Assembly (NCBI GenBank): GCA_964020975.1
Contig: CAXHWN010002720.1
Coordinates: 1-64,000 of the forward strand
Origin: Hermodice carunculata
Lineage: Eukaryota > Annelida > Polychaeta > Eunicida > Amphinomidae
Reading direction: 5' to 3'
Length of the DNA stretch: 64,000 bases
Position 1 is the first letter of the stretch. Each line of letters starts with the position of its first letter. The notes beneath the pieces were generated by a model that saw only the letters and a program-made list of their open reading frames with translations, had not been told where the DNA came from and did not search any database. The translations under genes were made by a program, and so were the position numbers. Shown here piece by piece: positions 13,546 to 27,199 of this stretch.

Positions 13546-14059
13546 TATAGTAGCAAACACACTGAAACTGAAATGTTGCCAATTCAAGAAACAGGGAGAT
13601 GGCCATCCAGAATAGTCCACGATGATGGTGAAAAAAACAGCCTTCATGTCCGCATACGACATAAAAGAGTCAATTTTAAGGCAATAGGTCATTCATGTCA
13701 GCATTTAATGCTCTGTTGGGTCGGCACGGTCACAGATGGCTCACTTGCTCTATTGTCTCTATTGGCCTCAGCACCATCTCACACGCAATCAAGTTTACAG
13801 AACTATGCCTGTTCGCATACAGAAAAGGCAGGAGCGCTGAATTTGGTTAAATCTGCGTGACGGACATTATGTCTCACTTTTACTTCTTAGGTTCTACTGT
13901 CTCTCTACGTAGCTTAGACGCTGCCACATGTTTCGACGGCGTCTGCCATTATGACTGGTTTTACAAATTGTGGTCTTTGCACCCCCACCCCCCCCCCCCC
14001 CGCAACTGGGTCTTTATTGTGCCTTGGTATGTATATAGAAAGCAGGTGTAAAGCGGAAT

Positions 14060-14600
14060 CACAATTTAGGTCAAGTGTTTCAAGTCACTTTTGGTACGCG
14101 TGAGGGGAGTATTCTCTCCCCAAAGTTATTTAATATTTTCATTTATGATCTACTTTTACGGTTGAGACGATCAGCCTATGGGTTAAGCAGTGCCACCGAT
14201 TTACACAGATTTTCTTTCCTATGCCGATAACCTCAGCCTTTTGCTTCTGCTGTACCACAACTGCAATTACTTTTAGATATATGTCAGCATGGTTATTGGT
14301 TAATGTAGCAAATTCTGATTGGATTCTTACTGCCAACATGAGTCCTATGCATTCTGTCGGTCTTTGGATTTATATTGACTATGATTTGCTTATTCCATAC
14401 GTGTGTTCCCCATAGTATACTTGGCATAACATATATTTGCCAATCCTTTTGCTTGACATGCAGTCCGATACTTGTATAGCGCATATGAATATTGATGGGC
14501 TATACAAACCTATTGATGGTCGTTCATTTTGCAAGACTGATGACCCAGAGCTGTGCTTCATACTCTAAACATGGTATGCTTAGTGGAAACACACTGTGGT
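14060..14600 (+). mobile_element. Reverse transcriptase fragment of a non-LTR element
   Basis: Frames read FQVTFGTREGSILSPKLFNIF and then, after frame changes, a YADDLSLL-like catalytic region near 14220 and LVNVANSDWILTAN. Old and broken. Confidence 0.6.
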
Positions 14601-14989
14601 AACAAAGGCGTGTTTACTTTACCAGGGGATCGGGTATACAATAGAATATAAGAGAAGCCCTAACTAATAGTAAGTGTCATAATGGGGCATTGCCATTATA
14701 GTATCAGAACTGACAAGAGTTTAAGGTTGAGCAACATGTTTGATGGTTTCCCACTGATGACCCGTTTATAGTTTTTTTTGGTTGTTGAAACCTAGGATTT
14801 TCTAAATTTTTAATCGAGCATAATTATAATATGTTACTTAATTTATAGATTTAAACTTACACGGTGATTGAAACGGCTAATGGAGCGTAGAGAGATTGGG
14901 TTGTGGTATTTGGGGGGGGGGGGGTTGAGAACTACACGAAAGATGTGGCACTGTTTGCTTGTATATATACGTAACGGTGTGAAACTGTT

Positions 14990-17760
14990 ATCCATGACGT
15001 GTAGCAACATTGTGTGGGTTAAATCATCCTAACAATTTTTCCACTTGGATCAAGATATTTATATTGCTGTGGCCAACGTAAATCCCCAGTCGTCATCGTA
15101 TTCTGCAAAACGCGATAATACTATCGATACTCTTGAAAATGATAATGTAAATTATTCCCGTTTTGTTAATTGCTTTGATTCCACAGATTTTAGAGCAAGA
15201 ACGTCAACAGATCTCAATTTCTCTTGGGATGATAGCCCACATTTGGCTGATTTATTGCATGGCATGTTTGTTGTGATATGCCCTTCACAGGGAAAATATA
15301 GACCCTCACGCTACTGACTCCCACAGAAGACGCCTTTTAGGCTTGTTTAGGACAACTGGCCAGCGCAAGTTAATTGGGAGTTCCTTGGGTGATTATTTTG
15401 GCCAATGCACCTGTAGCCATAGTGGTATGCCAAGGGTCATTGACTATATGTTTTTCCTCCACTGAATTCCTCAACTCTGTTGAGTATTTTATGTACATAT
15501 TCCTCTATTCCTGGTCCCCTTACCTATGCACTCTCAACAGACTTACTTCGCTGTACACCAAGGGTTATCCTACATCCGTGACCCCCACCAACCCTACCCC
15601 TCAGTCTGCTGGTCGCCTGGTGTGGCTCAGAACTTATATATAAAACTGTCTCCTCCATATTGTCAACATAAGCCTCATTAATTATGTGATATGGATATGA
15701 GCTCTCCCATGGTGAACAGTGATGTCAGATTATTTACAGAAATCGTCACCAGTGCTGCTGATAAGGCCACCATCAAATGTCTCATGTGAGGCTCTAAAAG
15801 CAGAAAACGGGTCACCATACACACACACACACGCACACACACATAGAGACACACAAACAAACAAAAAATGAAGAGCGAAAAAGAATTAAGTTTGATTAAG
15901 ATTTGCGAAAATCTTTCAAGATGAATTTAAGTGTGTATGCTCTAGGTTACACCATAACCCGTTGAACATTTCCTTGTTGCATCCTTTTGGAACTTTGAAA
16001 ACAAGTACAATAGTCAAGTCTTTCAAGCTTAATTTAAGTGTGCAGGGTCTTGGTTAACCCATGACCCGTTAAATATTTCCTTGTTGCATACTTTCAGAAC
16101 TTTGAAAAAAAGTATAAGACTTTTCTGAACAAGAAGAAAAGCATGTATCGTCATCAAATCATGAAGCAGTTGGAGTCTTTACAAGATAAGTGTGCATATA
16201 GATGTTAGAAACTCTTTGATACATTGAAAAACTTGAATAAGAAAAATTATAGATATATCTATCTCTAGTTTGGAGTGGGTTACACATTTTTCTGGTTTGG
16301 CCTGCAATATTTATCCTCACCATGAACATTTATGGATGCCTGTATAGTAAACAACAAAGAATTAATTTCCAGTGAATTAAACTTTAGAATTGGTAATGAT
16401 GAAATTATGAAGCCACATATCTTCTTTAAAATGAAAAAAAAAAAAACGGATTTGATGGCATGTTGAATTTGATGACGAATGTTGGTAAAAAATATACTTC
16501 TAACGCCGCTCAACAGGACCTGTAGTGATATTTTGACTTAAGGTTGCTTGCTTTCCCGATGATGGGAAACTTAATCCCCTTATCTCCTTGCACAAGAACG
16601 GTGATATAGTTAATTCTGAAACTACAGGGGAATTTCCATCAGTGGCAATCTTCACAAATTGTTCTGCTTAGAGTGGTATTTTGAAAAACTGTTGGAGTCT
16701 TTTTTTAAAATACTAGGAATTTCATACCTGTGTGTCAAATTGGTTTGCAGAGAAATTTGCGTACTGCTTATCATACTGCTGATCATGTTTGATATAATTG
16801 ATCAATACATTAATCGTTTGTCCAGGCAAAAATTGTTTTGCTGTTTTGTGGACTTCAAAACCGCATTTGACTCTGTTTCCCATAAATCGTTATCATACAG
16901 AATTTTAAATTTGTCTACTGGTGGCAAGTTCTTTAATGCTATCAGCAGTATGTATTAAAAGGTTGATTATTACTGTGAAATGCCATTCTGGCTTCCTTCG
17001 CCCACTGGGGTGAAACAAGGGTGTGTTTTAAGTCCCGTTCTTGTGACTATTTAAGTACATAATTTATCTTGTATATTTACAGAGTCCTGTGATCCAATTA
17101 CACTACAAGACACAAATATCAGTTCTATGTACGCAAACGATCTTGTAATCATGTCTCGTACTAGCCCTGAGTTACAGAATGCATTAGTCTGTCTTTCAAA
17201 TTATTGCAAAACTTGGCGCCTTAAGCTTTAAACTTATTTCAAACTCTTTTACTTTTATTATTACTTGTACTGTAGTGAAGCTTGGTGCTCTTTTTACACC
17301 ACGGGGAACTACTAATCTCAATTTGCTTACCTGGTGGGATAAATTGCTTTCTGAGAAAGTGATTATAAAATACTTAAGTTATACTTTGGGTATAAACAGG
17401 AGAGCATATAATGCTGCCGTACGGTCCTGAACTAGGTTAGTTGCGTATTTTCATCAACACTGTCCCAGCGGTAGTAAAATATTGACTCATATTCGAAACC
17501 CTGGAGCGACATTATATGCACATAAGGCGTTTAAATAACCTGCTATAATATTTCGAACTTAGACTTGGGTCGCCTATGTTGAAAATTTGTTAAGCCTGTT
17601 TGGTCCTCATTCAATAAAGAATCAACATATTCCCAAAAACATTTGTCATTAAAAGTATTAAAGGAAAGAGCTTTCTCTGCCTATGTTAGTAATTGATCCT
17701 GTTATGCTAATAGGGTTAATCATGATATTACTAATCCAGTTGCCAAATAAGAACCTAAAA
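14990..17760 (+). mobile_element. Non-LTR element with endonuclease and reverse transcriptase
   Basis: This is the longest LINE copy in the window. An APE-like endonuclease reads SSSYSAKRDNTIDTLEND near 15090 and RRRLLGLFRTTGQ, then VIDYMFF near 15440. A linker rich in Lys follows (about 16080-16250). The reverse transcriptase has NYRGISIS near 16620, FCCFVDFKTAFDSVSHKSLS near 16845, GVKQGCVLSPVL near 17010 and a YANDLVIMSR version of the YADD box near 17130. The Asp-to-Asn change and multiple stops show it is dead. Confidence 0.75.
15913..16126 (+). repeat. Two-copy tandem duplication, 107-bp unit
   Basis: Both units start CTTTCAAG (15913 and 16020) and share atttccttgttgcat and gaactttgaaaa. 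They lie in the endonuclease-to-RT linker of the LINE copy. Confidence 0.7.
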
Positions 17761-18727
17761 ACTGTTTAAACAAGACTTTTATCGCAATAATTATCTATTG
17801 GGCGACAAGTGTAACGAGTCCGTGAATCTACTAAACTAAAAAAAGGCGCCTATACCATTACAATGGATCTGGCTATATATTCTATTCCAAAAACTCCAGC
17901 AGATAATCGTTATTGCAAAAAATATCGTTTAACTAATGTTGGTAATTTGGTTGGGAGAGAGGGGGGTGGGGGGTGGACCCCTTCATGTTTTCCCATGGAA
18001 CTTGTATAGACCTTAGTCTTTGCAAGGCTATCCACCTTTTGTTGTGCTTTCTATGTATGATCTGTTGAGAACCTATATTAGATCATGGAATAGCGCAGTG
18101 ACTGTAGTTCATGGGGTTTTATTCAGGGAATGTAGTTTTCATTTTTGCTATCTCTGGTGGCATCACCCTGTTTCATATATAGATATATGTGTATTTATCT
18201 ATTTATTTGTTTTATGTTTATTTATCTTTGGTTTCTGTAGGACACATATCAGTATTTACCAGATTTTGTCTGTTAATGTAAATCTGAATCTGAATCTCCT
18301 TCAACCACGACAAGTCTATGTGTATGATAAAGAGCAAATTGCCATTTGTGCAAAGAACACCCAAGTACAATCTATGAGTCTTGATATAAGGTGCTTTATT
18401 CAGCCAGATATTCCTACTAGGATACAAATATTTCTTAGTAACATACACAGTTGTGCAGCACGACACCTACTGACACAGTTACGAAGCATTACAAATATGT
18501 CCGCTGACATGGGAAACCAATTCAGACTATATAACTAGAAAAATTTGATTTGCTTGGCAGCAAATCAGTCTGTGTGCCTAGGAAACTTTTTTAAGACTGG
18601 CCATTCAGTATCTTTGAACCCCTACAACAATATTTAAACCTATAAATTGAAGTTGGAAAGGCAACTTATGCCTGCCACACACTTTGGCATAGTTTCGCAT
18701 ATTGTCGCGTTTTAATGTGTCGTCTGT

Positions 18728-18830
18728 ACAGAAGCCTGATGAGACCACAAATATTATTTTTAGAAACTCGTAATCAAAAGTACTTCTCGAAATTATGACT
18801 TTTTTTTTCGTAAACTCAAAATTACGAGGC
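18728..18830 (+). repeat. ACTCGTAAT-type repeat, copy 1
   Basis: AGAAGCCTGATGAGACCAC, then ATTATTTTTAGAAACTCGTA, ending AAAATTACGAGG. The same blocks recur in inverse orientation at 21520-21728. Confidence 0.55.
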
Positions 18831-19005
18831 CCAGCCCATTTGACCTACCAGGCCATTTTGCCCCACTTTCTCATACACCTGAGTGCACCTCACGGATGCT
18901 TTCTTCCAGCGCTTCAATATTGAGAACTATCATTGTCAAGGAAAGCAAGAGAAAGAGCATAATGAAGGTATATCATTACGGGGATGTTAATTGTGTAGTT
19001 TTCAG

Positions 19006-19155
<150 letters not shown>

Positions 19156-20000
19156 CAATAATTCAATAATTTGGAATCGTGTTTGTAGCCCACAAAGTGC
19201 ACATGTACATACCAGACCTACCTGCCTGCCTGCCTGTGTGCGTGCATATACATACACATAGCCTACTTGTGCTCCTCTAACCTTTATCAGGTTTAATTGG
19301 GGCATATAGGGCTATGGACAAAATAACCATGGTCGGTAATCTGAGACACCATAACTCCTATATTTTATTTACCTGTCTGTTTGTCTGATCACCTGACCAA
19401 GGAGTGCGAATGTGATCCAGCAGAAAAAAAAAAACTAACTATAATCAGTGCAAAATTTGTACCCATCTGCTTTAAACTGGTAGGCCTAACAATTTTAATC
19501 TGAACAAAATGTTTGTTTTACATATGAACAACTTCAGACTTCGGTGCATCAGGTGCTAAAAAGAGCAATCGGTACTGTATACAAAAGTGGTTCATTTTAT
19601 CTAGCTTAGGGCATATTTGAAGCCTATAAATTACAGATCCATACTTGACTGCTTCGTTTTTCTGGGGAAGGGGCACCTCTGTATTATACAGGGTAGTAGG
19701 CTGACCATTATATAAAAAGTGATATTTATGTTTCATGCTTTAAACCAACATGGCAGGATTTACTGTCAGCAGCTGACCATCAGTTTACATATGCATTTGG
19801 TCATAATGACCATGGATGGAAGCAAGACAACATACAAAAGTGACCGGTTACATATTTGTCAGTCACTCATTCTATTTTTTTTTCATCCCTGGTCGAAAGG
19901 GATCATCCCCACAAATGGGCAAAAACATTCTTTTTATGACATTTTGAAAACGTATTTTTATCATAAATCAGAAGGCAACAAAACATTGTATAAATTACGT

Positions 20001-20200
20001 NNNNNNNNNNNNNNNNNNNNNNNNNNNNNNNNNNNNNNNNNNNNNNNNNNNNNNNNNNNNNNNNNNNNNNNNNNNNNNNNNNNNNNNNNNNNNNNNNNNN
20101 NNNNNNNNNNNNNNNNNNNNNNNNNNNNNNNNNNNNNNNNNNNNNNNNNNNNNNNNNNNNNNNNNNNNNNNNNNNNNNNNNNNNNNNNNNNNNNNNNNNN
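20001..20200. other. Assembly gap
   Basis: Exactly 200 N, so its true length is unknown. It lies in the dehydrogenase intron between exons B and C. Confidence 1.
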
Positions 20201-21519
20201 ATACATGTTATTATAGATTTGATTATGAATATCTACTATGTTTAGCGTATATGGGCTCCAAAAGATGGCTGGGGTAGGCAAAAAAGATCAAGAATAAATA
20301 TAATCTTGATCTATATGTTCATTTTAAAAGTTCTTTCCTACACAGCCAATTTTGCAGGATGTCCGTTTACGCATTTCAAGTCATAGAAACGCATAATAAA
20401 TACACCTACTTTGAGGAAATGGCCATAAAGGCGTTATCTAGGTCAGTCTACTGATAAAATTGATAGGCTTAAGAGCATTGTACATGTAAGGCAATGATAT
20501 GGGATCTTGATATGTCCTATCCGTCCACTCATTCTGGTATTACAATACTGAAGCGTAAATTGGCGTATCACCATGCAGTTGAATTAAAAAAGGACACATA
20601 AATGTAGTAACCCATTCAAAGTGTTAAAAATGGACCAGGAAGCGGTCCATTCTTTGCAAGAATACTTCTTATATCTGCCGTCTTGACAACATCGTCAGTC
20701 AGTTAAATATTCAAGATTGACACATTTCTTTACGTAGAATGCTCCAGAACATTCCTGTGTGGTTATGTACAGCTTTCCTATATGGGAAGCTTGCTTTCCC
20801 CAGTGAATTCATCTCGATGGTCGCGTTTGGGAAAAACTCGCATTTGCACGACATAACAGTTCTCTGACCCCATGGCCGCCTGTATTTGTTTTGGACAGAA
20901 TGCATGAAGTGCGATTAGCCTTGGATTACTATTTGACTTGTGGGCTTCTAGTCAGATCATTTTGCGCGAAAACTCATCAATACACCAATGGATGGCAATC
21001 CCATAGGGCTTCAGTTTCTCATAAGGGTCAATACACTACAGGTAGTTTGGGCTTTTACTCTCGTATTGGCGTCGTCTCAATCCTCTGCTCTTTCTTGCCG
21101 CTACGCCCTCTGGAGGCAACAGTTGCAGCAAGTACATTATCGTGTCTTTCTGAATATTCATATTTGATTGAATCCATTTCAGATGCATCCATCTATACAC
21201 TTGGTTGCAACCCGATGATGGTAGTTCTTTCAAAAGAAACTATGCCACATCCAGCAGGTCGGTACGGCCCTTTCTTCTCAGCAATTGTCGATATCTGAGT
21301 ATCCTTTGGGTATTCTCTTTAATGTAGAATTACTTCTAAGGATGCCATGCAAATTGGCTAAAATGGCAAAATTTCCTCTTTTGCCACACCAACTTTAAGA
21401 TAACATTCAACAATGTTACCTGTAATTTCTGTGCACATCACGAACTCGCAAGTTGGTCGTTTAAGCATGTTATACAACTGCAAAAAACCAAATCCTAAAA
21501 TGCCACTGTCTGAAGCTTC
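20201..21519. other. No gene seen
   Basis: A 135-codon frame at 20891-21298 shows no family motif. Confidence 0.5.
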
Positions 21520-21728
21520 GAAGTTGACTTTTGATAGCCGAAAAACTCGTCATTACGACTACCAAATGTCAATTATAAAACGAGTTTTAAAGGGTCGTAA
21601 TTTGGAGTTTTAAAAACTCGTAATTACGAGGAAACATCGTAGTGTCGAGAAAATATTCTTAATTACGAGTTTAAGAAAATAAATAGAAGTTTTATTTAAA
21701 AATAATTTAGTGGCCTCATTAGGCTTCC
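21520..21728 (-). repeat. ACTCGTAAT-type repeat, copy 2 (inverted)
   Basis: Read on the minus strand it begins GGAAGCCTAATGAGGCCAC and continues with ATTATTTTTAAAT. It contains the perfect 14-bp palindrome CTCGTAATTACGAG at 21617-21630 plus degenerate versions. Confidence 0.55.
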
Positions 21729-22159
21729 GTAAGTCTGCATACATTTTTGAAAATTGCGCGTTTCTTTGCGGTTTTTTTTCTAGGTGTTGCGGTCTTGTAC
21801 AGTCTAATGTGTTTTGGAGCCCTTTTTATGCGTTCATGCGTGTGTTGATGCGTTCCTTTTTTGGCGGGAAAATAAACACGGATCAAGCTGGGCGTCCCGT
21901 TGGTGCGGTTTCATGCTTTTGCACACTTTCATTCGCAACTTCAGGAGTTGTTGGACTTTCTTATGCGTTTCAGGAGTGCATTTTCTAAAATCCGCACTTT
22001 TGAACGGGTTAAAAACTTTTTGGCATTCCGCGTGAAAACATTGTGTCTTGCGCTTACATGCTGTTACATGCAGTTCTATGCTGTTTCACGTTTACACTCG
22101 TTTTGACGTTGCTGTTTTCACGCGAGAAAGCAGCACGCGTATAACCGGAACCCAAAACG

Positions 22160-22870
22160 CGACATTACGCCAAAGTGTTCAGCAGACATCAATCTATCAT
22201 AGTTTTGAAGCTATTCAAGATTTAAATTTTGTGCATTTGCCTAATTTGCATAAATCAAACTGCTACAACTTTGACTCATGATTCACTGGATGCACCTATC
22301 CTATAAATCTATCAACTGAAGTTTGAATGACACCTCAGTCTATAATAGTTTTGAAGTTAAATTCAAATATATAAATTGTCTGTATTCACATGATTTATAT
22401 AAATTAGAATGCTACAACTTTGGTTTATAGTTCACTGGATGCGCTATGCCACAAACCTACAAGTTGAAGTTGGAATGACAGCTTTATCTGTAATAGTTTT
22501 CAAATTATTCAAGAATTCGATATTGTGTATTCCCCTAATTTGCATAAATCAAAATGCTACAACTTTGGTTCATGATTCATTGGATGCAGCTTTGTCACAA
22601 ATCCGTAAATTAAAGTTGAATTGGCATCTCTATTTATATTAGTTTTGGAGATATTCAACTTTGAAATGTTTTAAATGCTGCCAATTAGCATAATTTCAAA
22701 TGTTACAGTTTTGGTTCACTGTCCATTAGATTGACAGGTGTCACAGACCTTGTGCACTTCTTATAATTTTGTGCCTATCTGTAATAGATTGGACGATACC
22801 GAGGTTTTAGAATTTTAATCGCCCTTAATTTGCATAATTTTTAACATGACATTTAAACACGATGCTAAAC
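22160..22870 (+). repeat. Degenerate satellite, ~145-bp unit, about 4.5 copies
   Basis: The marker gctacaact or a variant recurs at 22262, 22411, 22556 and 22702. Each unit also holds taatttgcataaatc, a gttttgaagatattcaa-like block and ttcactggatgca. Confidence 0.75.
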
Positions 22871-23661
22871 TCATTTAAACTATTATATTTGTGGCTGCTT
22901 GCCCAGAACCACTTCCCAGTAGTCATTACCCTATTCCGCAGTCCCAACTCCTTACTCTCCATAGAATTCGGTAGAATTTTGACATAGGCTGTATTAGCCC
23001 AAATGAATTAAAGGGTCTTTAGCGGATAACTGCTCAGAACATGTTTCGGAGCCTATGAAATAAAAATTACTACATCAACACCAGATTTCCATGCTTTGTA
23101 ACTCTGGGGCCTAAAATGACTGTAACAGGTGAAACGTGTATACACTGATATACATTGTACATGTATTTATAAGTACATTAATTTGAGTTTCCCTATTTAC
23201 AGGAACATAAAAACATTTACGCGACAATCTCTACTAATATCAACTACTAGGCTCACCTAATCCACTGTCATATATAACATTCAACTTCACATAGTTCTTA
23301 CAGAAACCTGTGTGTTTAACTACTACTAGTGTCAGCAGCCGGAATGTGTCAGCAAACTTAAGTTGTAAGTTTGCACAAGCAACATCCAATTCACATAGCT
23401 CCTAACAAAAATCTATACCATGGTACATACACATGTTTGACTACCGAAGTTCAGCAACTTACTGAAGGTGTGGATAGGTTTAGCATGGCTGAAATAAGAT
23501 GAATCTTTATTGGAAGTGGGCAGTGTTTACAAAGGTTCTGAAACGATGTTGCATATGTTAAACTGATGAGCAAATGTCACCGCTGGGTCAAAGAGATACA
23601 ACAGCTATGGGGGCTCTGCCTGCCCCAATGTACCCACTAACCCCGACCAAAATCTTTCCAT

Positions 23662-23663
<2 letters not shown>

Positions 23664-23737
<74 letters not shown>

Positions 23738-23739
23738 AA
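23664..23739 (+). repeat. (GAAA)n microsatellite
   Basis: Tetranucleotide array. Confidence 0.95.
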
Positions 23740-25405
23740 AAAACAGAAGTCTGTGTTCACACACAGACTCAATGAAACCATCACATGACCGCCACCGAGA
23801 GCAGGCAAAACCCATGAGCCCCATGGGCAAATCACGGGACCAGCGCGGAGAGCAGCTGGTTTGCAATATGCATGTTTACCAAACCCAAACTCAGCGTGGA
23901 GTGCAGCTGGAGTTCTGGCCGGCAACGGAAGCTGAAATATTTGGTTTCCACCTGTCACCAGACATATGCAGTTCACGAATCAGAAAAAAATAAAAAAAAA
24001 AAAAAAAAAAAAAAAACTCTCGCAATGCCGTTGCTGATAAATTTCTGTTCACTCCAACCAAACCTTCCAAAATAGGGAAGCCAATTGCCCAGGAAAAATA
24101 TCTGTATTCCTTGAAGTCTCTTGTCATATTTGCGTCTTGAACGTTTCGCTCCAGCTTTTTGCGTTCTGCTAGTATACCATCCAGCCACCATATATTCTGC
24201 CAGCTGTGTATCACAACATAGGTTAATTTTTAAACCAAACCTTAATTGGTAGTTTATTGACAACTTACACGCATATCCATCAGCGTTAGTTATTATACGA
24301 GAGTATCATAGTTCAGCTGCGTTATAGTAGCACGCAGGGCCTTTGTCTAATTAGCGTGCAAGAATATCTCCGTTCACCAATACTGAGCCTTCATTGGGCT
24401 TTCAACAATCGAAACGGTATTCTATTCGTTTTTTGTTTTGTATCAGTCGGCCGCCATGATCAGGTTGCTGTAATACATATTTGACAACAAATCGTCACAA
24501 TCGTCACAATGAATAATAATGTGAATAAGATTGTTAATAACATGGATCTTTCAAAATATCCCCCCCCCCAACACAGAAATTAAACGTTAACTTTCCAGCG
24601 TGAAGTAAATATTCAAACAACGATGTTGCAAACTTTATAAGCTACAAACAACCATGAAACAAATTGGCAGATGTAGGATGCGGTAGAAACACTCTTAACT
24701 GTTTAACTGGATGTATCAAGTCTGTGGTGGTGAGTTTTATCAATACCGAATCCAGTCACAATCGCCTTTTGTAGGATCACCGAACAAATGGTCAGTCATA
24801 AACTATGAAACGCAATGGTGAAAATACTTCCAGGGGCTTCATACATACATTATAAATTGCATAGAATTTTATGAGACACCGTAAGAGTGGGTATGGTTTA
24901 TTTTTTGACACGATCTTGTATTGGGGTTAGTTGAATGGCTAATGATTGCGCGTATCTCTGTGCATGTATGTTGGTTGGATTGCTTGCTGTTATGATTCGG
25001 GTACCCGTTGCGGGTACCCGGGTAATAAAGTACCCGACAGTCGGATACCCCCGGGTAATAAAAATCAATACAAGTCAATGCCCTATGGTGAATAACATGA
25101 CAACCCATTTTGGCTTTGTCTCGGGGGTTTATCACGATATTCACCCTCCACCCATGCGGCATCTCACACACAATAGTGCAGATATTGATTGCGTGATATC
25201 CTTGAGTATGAATAGATTAGATATGGCTGATAAGTTACATGAATAATAATAAGGTATGTACGACATATGAAACGTATTCCAATAGCTTTAAATACATTAG
25301 GGACTCAACCAAAAAAAAAAGACAGACAAAAGTATTCATATAAAATCGTCATCACAAAGAAGTGAAAGACAACAAGAATAAACCGTTAGTGCAAAAATAA
25401 CAAGC

Positions 25406-25417
25406 ACACGCACACAC

Positions 25418-25452
<35 letters not shown>
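25406..25452 (+). repeat. (CA)n microsatellite
   Basis: Dinucleotide array with two G interruptions. Confidence 0.9.
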
Positions 25453-25453
<1 letters not shown>

Positions 25454-25649
25454 GAAAAGAAAACTGGAAAAAATAACATTGGGTGTAGCGCAAATCTGTC
25501 TGTGTGCCTTGAAAGTTAATAAAATTTTAAAGGTTTTAAAGTGTGTTGAATGGCAATCTTTCGTATCTTGACCACAATCTTTGAATTCCCCTTCTTTAAT
25601 AGGTTTAAAGATGTGAACATTCACATCTAATGGGCGTGCGCAATTAGAA

Positions 25650-25800
25650 CAATTTCAAATTGCACAACTTTCATGTTCAATCATTGGATGCACCCTGTGC
25701 CACTAACCAATCGATGTTGCCATTGACACCTTTATCTACAATACATTTGAAGATATTCAGCATTTAAATTTTAGAAGTATGTCTAATCAGCATGGGTTTA
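25650..25800 (+). repeat. Single unit of the ~145-bp satellite
   Basis: caactttcatgttcaatcat followed by tggatgcacc and gaagatattcagcatttaaa match the units at 22.2-22.9 kb. Confidence 0.6.
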
Positions 25801-25852
25801 AATTTTACATATTTTACTTTTATTTCACTGCGTACACCTATAGCATAAGCAA

Positions 25853-26040
25853 ACAAAAAACAAACAAAACAAAAACAAAAAACAACAACAAAAACCCAAA
25901 AACCAAAAAACCAAAAACAAAAAACAAAACAAAAAAAACCCAAATCAAAAACAAAAAAAAAAAACAAAAAAAAACCACCACCCCAAAAAAACAAAAAAAC
26001 AAAACAAAACAAAACACCCCCCCCCCAAAAAAAACAACCC
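25853..26040 (+). repeat. A/C-rich low-complexity tract
   Basis: CAAAA-type units with C runs over about 190 bp. Open frames here are composition artefacts. Confidence 0.9.
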
Positions 26041-26120
26041 AAAGTTGGATTGACATCTGTAATATTTTTTTTTTTAAAAACTGTATAAGAAAATCCGTAT
26101 GTGCGACCAGAAGGTAAAAT

Positions 26121-26218
26121 ATAACTGTTAATCGTATATTGAATTCATTGAATACCAGGAGTATTTCATAACTGTTAATCATACAGTAACGTCATTGAAT
26201 ACCAGGAGTATTTTTAAC
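26121..26218 (+). repeat. Two-copy tandem repeat, ~49-bp unit
   Basis: taactgttaatc at 26121 and 26170 starts two units that both end cattgaataccaggagtatt. Confidence 0.75.
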
Positions 26219-26523
26219 TTTAAATCTTGAATATCTTTAAACCCATAACAGAAGTATGATTTCAACTGCTGCTGATACATATATGCAGTATAGGGTGGAT
26301 CTGATGAAGGACACAAACCTACCGCATTGAAAGTCATGTTAATTGGAGACACTTCACATTTTGAAACTAGAATATCATCAACATTTACGAGGAGATAAAC
26401 ACAACAGTTCCAAGAATTACTCATACAGTGAAACCACTCAATAGAGTTTCCTCTCCCTCCATGGGACTGTAAAATTTGCCCAGTGTAAGTGGTCTGCTTT
26501 TTAAGCTTCGATGATGATGTACA

Positions 26524-26563
26524 TGCAGAAATAAACATTATTTTAACATCCATATTTAATGTA

Positions 26564-26633
<70 letters not shown>

Positions 26634-26685
26634 TATACATATATATGCATACATTATATATAAATGTTAAAATAATGTTTATTTC

Positions 26686-26689
<4 letters not shown>
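26524..26689. repeat. 166-bp palindrome with AT-repeat centre
   Basis: The left arm starts TGCAGAAATAAACATTATTT and runs to about 26572. The right arm is its near-perfect reverse complement ending at 26689. The arms are about 48 bp with few mismatches and enclose an AT array. No coding content. Confidence 0.85.

Positions 26690-26766
<77 letters not shown>
26690..26766 (+). repeat. (AT)n microsatellite
   Basis: Array adjoining the palindrome at 26524-26689. Confidence 0.95.
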
Positions 26767-26769
<3 letters not shown>

Positions 26770-26979
26770 CAAAGGGAATTAACTGCATGTTAAACATAAC
26801 TGCCATTGTTCCTTTATAACATGGCAAACAATAAATAAACAAAACAAAACAGGAAACCTAGAACAGAAGATTTTCTTCACAGCAAATTTGTGTACTACAA
26901 ATAAATTTTTAAGTATGAAATGTTTCTAATACACAAAACTTGAGAATGTACAAGTAATGCATGGATTTATGCCATCATG

Positions 26980-27121
26980 TGTCTCCATCTATATTAGTGT
27001 TGAAGATTATAAAGATTTAAATTTTCAAATGCCTCTAATTTGTATAATTTCAATTGCTACAAATCTGAACACACATCCATTAGGTAGCCCATCCTGACAA
27101 ACCCATATGGCTAGCTTCTGT

Positions 27122-27199
<78 letters not shown>

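Larger units (their letters stand above)
22871..25649. other. No gene seen apart from listed repeats
   Basis: Includes a poly(A) run at about 23996-24016 that may be the tail of an unclassified retroelement, and two CGGGTACCCG palindromes at 24999 and 25011. Confidence 0.5.

Noticed and set aside
18020-18538. A 172-codon frame
   Set aside because: There is no recognisable motif, it is AT-rich, and it lies just downstream of a decayed LINE.
20891-21298. A 135-codon frame
   Set aside because: There is no family motif, no splice context, and a competing antisense frame exists.
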